Origin: Betaproteobacteria bacterium
Lineage (GTDB): Bacteria; Pseudomonadota; Gammaproteobacteria; Burkholderiales; SG8-39
Direction of reading: 5' to 3'
DNA: 5,535 nt
Assembly (NCBI GenBank): GCA_011391185.1
Contig: JAABRB010000249.1
Location: 1 to 5,535, forward strand
Of this stretch, positions 1 through 4,326 are shown piece by piece. Position 1 is the first letter of the stretch. Each line of letters begins with the position of its first letter. Made by a program: the position numbers and the translations under genes. The notes below the pieces were generated by a model, which saw only the letters and a list, made by a program, of their open reading frames with translations, was not told where the DNA came from and ran no database searches.

Positions 1-420
1 GAACTTGACGGCGATGAGGGCAATCGGGCCGATCAGGAACAGCGTCAGGATGCTGCTGGCAGTGTCGCCGAATGCGGAGGCGAACAGAGCCATCTCCATC
101 GCCTTGCGCGACTGGCCCTTCTTCGTGAGCGCCGGCCCGTCGAAGGTCGTCGCGATCGAGGCGCCGGTGCCGGGAATCGAGACGAGGATCGCTGGAATGC
201 TGCCACCATAGATGCCGCCCTTGGTGACGGCGAGCAGGAACGGGATGCCCACCAGCGGGTCGACGAAGAACGAGAGCGGCAGCAGGATCGCGAGCGCCAT
301 CGTCGTCGTGAACCCGGGCAGCGCGCCGACCAGGATGCCGAGGAGCACCCCGATCGACATCATCAGGAATGTGTCCACCCGGAACGCGAGCGGTGCGCCA
401 GCGACGAAGAGATCCCACAT
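1..420 (-). CDS. TTT large permease subunit, TctA family (partial, N-terminal 140 residues)
   Basis: This is the start of a TctA-family permease, the large inner-membrane subunit that forms the translocation path of a tripartite tricarboxylate transporter. The frame is open from the ATG at 418-420 to the window edge, where the gene is cut; the family is usually about 500 residues, so roughly 360 are missing. Visible family marks are the glycine-rich GALPGFTTT segment (residues 32-40, with Pro35-Gly36) and the block from Gly72-Gly73 through Ile82-Pro83-Gly84-Thr85, both inside very hydrophobic stretches. The start is supported by a purine-rich Shine-Dalgarno (GGGGAGGGA, complement of 431-439) 10 bases upstream. 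It follows a tctB-type gene on the same strand after a 59-base gap, so the two are probably co-transcribed. It is a distant paralogue of the permease at 4327: 34 of 71 residues match in a hand alignment of the conserved block. Substrate unknown. Confidence 0.92.
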   Translation of the reverse strand, partial: MWDLFVAGAPLAFRVDTFLMMSIGVLLGILVGALPGFTTTMALAILLPLSFFVDPLVGIPFLLAVTKGGIYGGSIPAILVSIPGTGASIATTFDGPALTKKGQSRKAMEMALFASAFGDTASSILTLFLIGPIALIAVKF

Positions 421-439
421 ATGCGAATACTCCCTCCCC

Positions 440-462
440 GATCACGCGGCGCGGATCACGCG
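440..462. repeat. Short direct repeat in the tctB-tctA spacer
   Basis: The 9-mer GATCACGCG occurs at 440-448 and again at 454-462, a period of 14 bases, inside the 59-base spacer between the two left-operon genes. The second copy runs into an alternating CG tract (459-468). It lies just upstream of the Shine-Dalgarno of the TctA-type gene. No function is assigned; in such GC-rich DNA it may be chance. Confidence 0.45.
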
Positions 463-479
463 CGCGCGTCGGACAATCG

Positions 480-1007
480 CTAGAAGAACGGAAATTCCGG
501 CAACGACACCAGCAGGAGCCGCGTGGCGCCGTAGTAGATTGCAAGCGGCGCGAGCACGCTGACCGCAACGGTCAGGTAGTGGTTGCGGTTGCCGTAGAAG
601 ACGGTGAGCACGAACGTCAACGCGATTCCCGACACGACGAAGCCGAGGACCGGCAGCGCGAAGGCGTATGCGACGACGCAAACAAGCGACACGCCGACGT
701 TGAAGTACCCTTGCGCGTCGATCGCCCGGAACAGATTCAGCTCGCGCAATCGCCCGCTGACGACGAAATATCCGATCGCGATGACCAGCAGCGCGCCGAA
801 GACGACGCGCGGGTAGAGCATCGGATCGAGCGCGGAGAGCGCGCGCCCGAACAGCCGCTCGGGCTTGGCAACCTGGTAGGGAACGGCCACCAGCAACGCG
901 GCGGCGAGCGCCACGAGCACCAGTGCGGCCACGTGGTTGAAATTCCACCTGGACCATATCGAGCCGCCCGCCCGGGGGGATCCAGTCGGTGGGTGCGATC
1001 CGCGCAT
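480..1007 (-). CDS. TTT small membrane subunit, TctB family
   Basis: This 175-residue protein is read as a TctB-family (DUF1468) subunit, the small, poorly conserved membrane partner of TctA. The sequence gives about four hydrophobic helices, near residues 26-42, 66-84, 104-137 (possibly two helices) and 144-167, after a short hydrophilic N-terminus. The Asp61-Pro62-x-x-Tyr65-Pro66 stretch just before helix 2 and the C-terminal end in SLPEFPFF resemble the usual TctB pattern, in which a proline-bearing loop precedes helix 2 and the chain ends soon after the last helix. The ATG at 1005-1007 has a very good Shine-Dalgarno (GAGGAGGAGA, complement of 1011-1020) a few bases upstream. It is the first gene of the left operon and is followed by the TctA-type gene. 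In most TTT operons the receptor gene precedes tctB; here that place is taken by the control region and the divergent LysR gene. Confidence 0.88.
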   Translation of the reverse strand: MRGSHPPTGSPRAGGSIWSRWNFNHVAALVLVALAAALLVAVPYQVAKPERLFGRALSALDPMLYPRVVFGALLVIAIGYFVVSGRLRELNLFRAIDAQGYFNVGVSLVCVVAYAFALPVLGFVVSGIALTFVLTVFYGNRNHYLTVAVSVLAPLAIYYGATRLLLVSLPEFPFF

Positions 1008-1162
1008 GTGTCTCCTCCTCGCTTCGCGCTACGGCCGGGCCTGTTCCCGGTCGCGCGCCGACGTTGTTCTATTTCGGCATCCGTGCGAATACTGCCACTT
1101 TTCCGGGGACCATCCCGCTTCCCGCCGCGCCCCGTCCGCGCGGCCTCGCATGCCGGACCCGA

Positions 1163-1168
1163 GTTATA
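1163..1168 (-). promoter_or_regulatory. Candidate -10 element for the left TTT operon
   Basis: Read on the minus strand, this hexamer is TATAAC, five of six matches to the sigma-70 consensus TATAAT, in an AT-rich pocket upstream of tctB. No good -35 hexamer sits at 16-18 bases; the best there is TTCTTT. Weak -35 boxes are common at activator-dependent promoters, so this would fit activation from the adjacent sites. Initiation here would give a leader of roughly 150 bases before the tctB start. Confidence 0.35.
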
Positions 1169-1180
1169 CCTCCACTCGGA

Positions 1181-1197
1181 CAATGAAAGAAAATTCG
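1181..1197 (-). promoter_or_regulatory. Shared 17-base motif, copy 1 (upstream of left TTT operon)
   Basis: Read toward tctB, the sequence is CGAATTTTCTTTCATTG. It matches 15 of 17 positions of a word at 2267-2283, upstream of the receptor gene of the right operon. Each copy has the same orientation relative to its downstream transporter operon and lies 137-173 bases before the first start codon. This one sits at and just upstream of the expected -35 position of the candidate promoter at 1163-1168. It could be a common regulator site or part of related promoters; no protein is assigned. Confidence 0.45.
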
Positions 1198-1212
1198 CAG
1201 TTCGGCTATGTG

Positions 1213-1229
1213 TATGCTATTAAGTCATA
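1213..1229. promoter_or_regulatory. Candidate LysR-type operator (TATG-N9-CATA, T-N11-A)
   Basis: The arms TATG (1213-1216) and CATA (1226-1229) form a perfect dyad around a 9-base AT-rich centre. T1215 and A1227 are separated by exactly 11 bases, the T-N11-A spacing of LysR-type binding sites. It lies 63 bases upstream of the LysR start codon, between the divergent genes, the usual place for such an operator. It overlaps a weak possible promoter for the LysR gene (TTCGCA at 1194-1199, TATTAA at 1218-1223, 18-base spacer), so binding could give autorepression. The dyad is short, and T-N11-A alone is a permissive pattern. Confidence 0.45.
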
Positions 1230-1275
1230 ACCATCTCGTCATTCTGGTCGGCCCCGGTGCGCGCACCGGTGGTGT

Positions 1276-1284
1276 GGGAGGAGG
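1276..1284 (+). promoter_or_regulatory. Ribosome binding site that sets the LysR gene start
   Basis: GGGAGGAGG is followed by 8 bases and then ATG at 1293. An in-frame GTG at 1257 would add 12 residues, but this strong Shine-Dalgarno lies inside that extension, and the LysR DNA-binding domain begins directly at the ATG (MKLRQLEAM). The downstream ATG is therefore chosen. Confidence 0.8.
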
Positions 1285-1292
1285 CGCCAGAC

Positions 1293-2252
1293 ATGAAGCT
1301 CAGGCAGCTAGAGGCCATGCGCGCGGTCGTCGCGCGCGGCACCACGACGCATGCGGCCGAAGTGCTCGGCCTCACGCAATCGGCGGTCAGCCGGCTGATC
1401 ATGCAGCTCGAAGCGGAGCTCGGCGTGAGCCTTTTCGAGCGCCGGCATGGTCGCCTGCTGCTGACGCCCGAAGGGCAGCACGTCTTCGACGTGGCGCAGC
1501 GGGTCCTGGACGGCGTTGACCAGCTGAGCGCGACGGCGCACGATGTTCGTACCCTCCGCTCGGGCGCGCTGCGCATCATCTCGATGCCGGCCCTTGCGTA
1601 CGGGCTGCTGCCCGAAACGATCCGGCGCGTCACGCGGCGCTACTCGAAGGTGAAGATCTCGGTGGAGGTCGGGGGGCGGACCGAACTGGAGGAGGGGCTC
1701 GCCAAGGGCCGCTACGACCTCGGGCTTGCAACATTGCCGGTCGGACAGGAGGCGATCGACATCGAACCGCTGTGCGCAATCGACGCGGTGTGCGTGGTTC
1801 CTCCGGGTGATGACCTGGCGGGCCAGACCGAGATCTCGGTCGAAGACCTTGCGGGCGTCCCGTTCATCTCCATCGACCCCCGGACGATGCTCCGTTTCCG
1901 CACCGACGAGCTGTTCGGGCGCGCGGGCGTCAAGCGAAAGCTGGCAATCGAGGCCCAGTCCTCGATGATGGCGTGTGCGCTCGTGAGTCGGGGCCTCGGC
2001 GTCTCGGTCGTTCACCCGTTCATCGCCGCGACCTTCGGGGCGCAGCTTGTGGCCCGGCCGTTCAAGCCCGCGCTGCGGCTCGAGTACGGATTGCTGTTTC
2101 CGTCCGGTCAGCGGCGCTCGTTGCTGTCGCAGGTGTTCGTGGACTGGCTGAGGGAGGATGTCGGCAAGCTCGCGGCATCGACACCGCCCTCCGCGCCTGC
2201 CGTCGCGCCACGCGCCCAGGCGCCGCAAAGGGTGCATGCGGAACTGGAATAG
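1293..2252 (+). CDS. LysR-type transcriptional regulator
   Basis: A 319-residue LysR-type regulator, normal family length. Residues 1-60 form the winged helix-turn-helix DNA-binding domain: it opens with LRQLEAMRAVV, continues through HAAEVLGLTQSAVSRLIMQLE (about residues 20-40, with the recognition helix around Gln29-Leu39) and ends in LFERRHGRLLLTPEG (47-61). A linker helix follows, and from about residue 90 comes the periplasmic-binding-protein-like effector domain, starting GALRIISMPAL. The last 25 or so residues are a Pro/Ala-rich tail that looks disordered. It would act in the cytoplasm as a tetramer sensing a small molecule, plausibly the transported organic acid or a metabolite of it. 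It is divergent from the left TTT operon and collinear with the right one, so it may control either or both. The 168-base gap after it makes read-through into the receptor gene possible. The effector cannot be deduced. Confidence 0.95.
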   Translation: MKLRQLEAMRAVVARGTTTHAAEVLGLTQSAVSRLIMQLEAELGVSLFERRHGRLLLTPEGQHVFDVAQRVLDGVDQLSATAHDVRTLRSGALRIISMPALAYGLLPETIRRVTRRYSKVKISVEVGGRTELEEGLAKGRYDLGLATLPVGQEAIDIEPLCAIDAVCVVPPGDDLAGQTEISVEDLAGVPFISIDPRTMLRFRTDELFGRAGVKRKLAIEAQSSMMACALVSRGLGVSVVHPFIAATFGAQLVARPFKPALRLEYGLLFPSGQRRSLLSQVFVDWLREDVGKLAASTPPSAPAVAPRAQAPQRVHAELE

Positions 2253-2256
2253 TTCC
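2240..2256 (+). repeat. Small inverted repeat across the LysR stop codon
   Basis: GGAACT (2240-2245) and AGTTCC (2251-2256) are perfect 6-base arms around a 5-base loop, overlapping the TAG stop at 2250-2252. No T-run follows, so it is not a convincing intrinsic terminator; it could be a weak 3'-end hairpin or chance. Confidence 0.35.
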
Positions 2257-2266
2257 ACTATCCCCA

Positions 2267-2283
2267 CGAATTTTCATTCATAG
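2267..2283 (+). promoter_or_regulatory. Shared 17-base motif, copy 2 (upstream of receptor gene)
   Basis: CGAATTTTCATTCATAG, read toward the receptor gene, differs from copy 1 (1181-1197, minus strand) at two positions. It is the most AT-rich part of the 168-base gap, so it probably marks the promoter or activator region of the right TTT operon. Inside it, GAAT (2268-2271) and ATTC (2276-2279) form a small dyad. No good sigma-70 -10 follows; TACCGT at 2295-2300 is the closest match and is poor. Confidence 0.45.
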
Positions 2284-2348
2284 CCGTATCGCTGTACCGT
2301 CTCGACCAGAGGTACCTTGCAGCACGCCGACGGCGCGGACTTGGTTGG

Positions 2349-2378
2349 GCGATACCGGATTCGCGGTATCGCGAATCC
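2349..2378 (+). repeat. Two overlapping, mutually exclusive inverted repeats in the receptor-gene leader
   Basis: The first pair is GCGATACCG (2349-2357) with CGGTATCGC (2364-2372): nine perfect pairs and a 6-base loop. The second pair is GGATTCGCG (2357-2365) with CGCGAATCC (2370-2378): nine perfect pairs and a 4-base loop. The right arm of the first lies between the arms of the second, and the left arm of the second lies between those of the first, so only one hairpin can form at a time in RNA. No spare loop bases are left for a normal pseudoknot. The element ends 42 bases before the receptor start codon. It may be a two-state leader switch or, as DNA, a dyad-rich operator. No T-run follows either hairpin. 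Confidence 0.6.
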
Positions 2379-2420
2379 AAGCCGTCGCAATTTGAGTCAC
2401 CACGAGGAGGAGAGACCGCA

Positions 2421-3599
2421 ATGAAACCAGAAGACAGGACAGTTTTCGAAACAGAATCTGCCGCGGGAGACGATCGGGGCGTTGCGCAAGGCGTAGCCGG
2501 GGTCGACGCCGGTCGCCGCAGCTTCATTTCCGGGGCCGGCGCGCTGGGCGCCGCCGCTGCAATGCCGCTCGTGATCGCGCCACGCTGGGCGCGCGCCGCA
2601 AAGTATCCGGACCGCGCGATCACCGCGGTCGTGATGTACGCGGCCGGCGGCGGCACCGATGTGGTGCTGCGCGCGCTTGCGGGCGAAATGGCGAAATCCG
2701 TCGGATGGGACGTCAATGTCATCAACAAGCCCGGGGGCGTGGGTGCGACCGCCACGAGCTTCGTGCTCGGCAAGCCGTCCGACGGCTACTGGTGGCTCGG
2801 GGCGGCAAACTACAACAAGTTCGTGCGGGTCATGGGCGGCTCCGACTCGCTGGCATGGACGGACTGGCAGTACTACCAGGCGGCGAACTCGCTCGCCAGC
2901 TGGTCGGTACGCGCCGACTCGCCGTTCAAGTCGTTTGAGGAGCTGGTCGCGTACTCCAAGAAGAACCCGGGCAAGGTGACCATCTCGACCTCCGGCACGG
3001 GCGGCATCTGGCATGAGCTTGCGGCGATCGTCGCGCAGGCGGCGGGAATCAACATTCGCTACGTGCCCTACAAGGGCGGCAAGCCGGCGACGCTCGCCGG
3101 CTTGCAGGGCGAGACCGACATCGCCGGCGGCGGCGTGCACGAGCACATCGAGTTCATCCGCGCCGGACAGCTTCGCTGCCTGCAGCAGACCGGTGCCAAG
3201 GACATCAATGTCGACGGCGCAGGCGTCCTGCCTTCGATCGGCAATTTCCTGCCGGGGCTCAAACCCATGCTGCCGGTGGGCGGCAATTACAACATCGCGC
3301 TGCGCCGTGATACGCCCGTGGAAATTCTGAAAGAGGTGGAGAAGGTCTTCGTGGCGGCCGTGAAGTCGCCGGGCTTCCAGGAGATCGCGAAGAAGCGGTA
3401 CTTCGACATCGACATCCGCACTGGCGAGGCGGCCGACCGCCAGGCCGCGCAGCTCGAGGTCCTGACCGCCGCCACGTTTGCCGAGGTGAAGGAGCAGCTC
3501 GGCAAGGCGCCCAAGACCGCCGCAGAGCTCGGCTTGCCCACGCCTGCCGGGTTCGACAATTGGTGGCCGCCCAAGGGCTACAAGCCGCGCATGGTCTGA
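2421..3599 (+). CDS. TTT periplasmic substrate receptor, TctC/Bug family, Tat-exported
   Basis: A 392-residue solute receptor of the TctC (Bug) family, which binds small organic anions in the periplasm and delivers them to TctA-TctB. Export looks twin-arginine dependent: Arg32-Arg33-Ser-Phe-Ile, a mild alanine-rich hydrophobic stretch (about 38-53), then ARA|A with likely cleavage after residue 59. The 31-residue n-region is long. The mature protein starts KYPDRAIT and shows family marks: AAGGGTDVVLRALAGEM (74-90), INKPGGVGA (101-109), PSDGY (119-123) and VPYKGGKPATLAGL (215 on). Aromatics are dense at 123-161 (YWW, WTDWQYY). The C-terminus extends some 30 residues past the usual end, finishing WWPPKGYKP. 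A strong Shine-Dalgarno (AGGAGG, 2405-2410) precedes the ATG by 10 bases. It heads the right operon, followed after 125 bases by the membrane genes. Family is secure; ligand unknown. Confidence 0.92.
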   Translation: MKPEDRTVFETESAAGDDRGVAQGVAGVDAGRRSFISGAGALGAAAAMPLVIAPRWARAAKYPDRAITAVVMYAAGGGTDVVLRALAGEMAKSVGWDVNVINKPGGVGATATSFVLGKPSDGYWWLGAANYNKFVRVMGGSDSLAWTDWQYYQAANSLASWSVRADSPFKSFEELVAYSKKNPGKVTISTSGTGGIWHELAAIVAQAAGINIRYVPYKGGKPATLAGLQGETDIAGGGVHEHIEFIRAGQLRCLQQTGAKDINVDGAGVLPSIGNFLPGLKPMLPVGGNYNIALRRDTPVEILKEVEKVFVAAVKSPGFQEIAKKRYFDIDIRTGEAADRQAAQLEVLTAATFAEVKEQLGKAPKTAAELGLPTPAGFDNWWPPKGYKPRMV

Positions 3600-3637
3600 G
3601 ATCGGTTCGCAGCAACCCCGGCAATTCGACGCGCCCG

Positions 3638-3675
3638 CGGGGGTGCGGTGTGGCGTCAGCCGCCCTGCACCCCTG
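3638..3675 (+). repeat. Intercistronic stem-loop between receptor and membrane genes
   Basis: GGGGTGC (3640-3646) pairs perfectly with GCACCCC (3667-3673). The stem extends by a G-T wobble and a C-G pair to 3638/3675, and the 20-base apex contains a small inner GGC-GTCA-GCC hairpin (3652-3661). It begins 38 bases after the receptor stop codon. No T-run follows, so it is not a textbook intrinsic terminator. In operons for binding-protein transporters such structures commonly protect the 3' end of the upstream message or cause partial termination, giving an excess of the soluble receptor; that role is inferred here. Confidence 0.6.
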
Positions 3676-3710
3676 ATGCACGGCAGCGCACTAGCCCGAT
3701 CAGAGAACGC

Positions 3711-3715
3711 AGGAG
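3711..3715 (+). promoter_or_regulatory. Ribosome binding site for a GTG-started gene
   Basis: AGGAG with a 9-base spacer to GTG at 3725. The next in-frame ATG would fall inside the first membrane helix, so this site and the GTG define the start of the TctB-type gene. Confidence 0.7.
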
Positions 3716-3724
3716 TCAGGCAAG

Positions 3725-4324
3725 GTGAGTCCCGAGCAGGACGAGGCACGCAACGCGCGCGAGCGCGAGAAACCGGAGCAAGGGTTTCACGGCGAGGAAG
3801 AGGATGCTTCCACGCCGCAGCGGGACCTGCTTGCCGCCATTGTCGTCGGCGCATTCGCGATTGCGGTCATGGTGCTCGCGGCGCAGCAGCCGAACCCCGG
3901 CCGGGCACTCACCGCGCCCGGTCTGCTCCCCTTCATCACCGGCCTGACGCTCCTCGCGATGGCGATCGGGCTGGCGCTCGGCGCATTGCGCGACGGCGGC
4001 GGCAAGAATCTACGGAGCGCTTTCTCCCCGGATTCCACCGAGAGTGACTCCCACGCCGGGCGTGGCTGGGCGCTCTTCGGGCTGCTCGTCGCGATGGTGG
4101 TGCTCATCGACGTGCTGCCGTTCGAGTACGCGTTCCGGGTCGGGGGTGTGAAGCTGGCGATCGGCACGTTCGAGGTGATCTCGATTCCCTTCCTCGCTGC
4201 GATCCTGCGCATCTTCTGGCGCGCGTCGGTATTGCGCTGCGTATTGTCCGCGGGCGTGACCGTTCTGGTGTTCGCCGCGGCGTTTCGCTACGGGTTCAAG
4301 ATTCCGCTGCCCGGGTCCGGCTGA
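3725..4324 (+). CDS. TTT small membrane subunit, TctB family (GTG start)
   Basis: A 199-residue protein assigned to the TctB family by topology and by its place between a tctC-type and a tctA-type gene. Hydrophobic helices are visible at about residues 35-54, 66-87, 113-132, 150-164 and 168-186, ending in FKIPLPGSG, a short tail like that of other TctB proteins. The first 34 residues are unusually long and highly charged (many Glu, Arg and Lys, including EREKPEQ and GEEED), a cytoplasmic-looking extension that the left TctB lacks in this form. The loop at about 90-112 is also hydrophilic. The stop overlaps nothing, but only two bases separate it from the next ATG, so translation of the two membrane subunits is probably coupled. 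Sequence similarity alone is weak, as is normal for TctB. Confidence 0.86.
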   Translation: MSPEQDEARNAREREKPEQGFHGEEEDASTPQRDLLAAIVVGAFAIAVMVLAAQQPNPGRALTAPGLLPFITGLTLLAMAIGLALGALRDGGGKNLRSAFSPDSTESDSHAGRGWALFGLLVAMVVLIDVLPFEYAFRVGGVKLAIGTFEVISIPFLAAILRIFWRASVLRCVLSAGVTVLVFAAAFRYGFKIPLPGSG

Positions 4325-4326
4325 AA

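Larger units (their letters stand above)
1008..1292. promoter_or_regulatory. Divergent control region between the left TTT operon and the LysR gene
   Basis: This 285-base stretch separates two divergently oriented genes and must hold the promoters of both. The part next to tctB (about 1020-1160) is very GC-rich, with no coding signal I trust. The part from about 1160 to 1235 is conspicuously AT-rich for this window and carries the candidate promoter and operator elements listed separately. LysR-family genes are commonly transcribed divergently from a target operon and bind in such a region, repressing their own gene and activating the target when an effector is bound. That role is inference from arrangement. 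Confidence 0.75.

Noticed and set aside
369..1223. A 284-codon plus-strand frame across the left operon and control region.
   Set aside because: Its product is rich in Arg, Asp, Glu and His without domains, and it is antisense to a TctB gene with good start signals.
1257..1292. GTG at 1257 as the start of the LysR protein.
   Set aside because: It has no good Shine-Dalgarno, whereas a strong one lies inside this extension just before the ATG at 1293, exactly where LysR homology begins.
2240..2256. Intrinsic terminator for the LysR gene.
   Set aside because: The hairpin has only six pairs, overlaps the stop codon and is followed by mixed sequence rather than a T-run.
1308..2267. A 319-codon minus-strand frame opposite the LysR gene.
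   Set aside because: Shadow frame with no family resemblance; the plus strand has a complete helix-turn-helix and effector domain.
2294..2315. GTACC / GGTAC inverted repeat in the gap after the LysR gene.
   Set aside because: Only five pairs with a 12-base loop, and GTAC is itself a palindrome; too likely by chance.
2349..2378. H-type pseudoknot formed by both stems at once.
   Set aside because: The stems share bases and leave no loop nucleotides to span the grooves, so simultaneous full pairing is not feasible; alternative hairpins are the better reading.
2397..3854. A 485-codon open frame on the minus strand opposite the receptor gene.
   Set aside because: It is the antisense shadow of a GC-rich gene. 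Its product is Arg/His-rich with no recognisable domain or hydrophobic pattern, while the opposite strand encodes a clear TctC-family protein with signal peptide and ribosome binding site.
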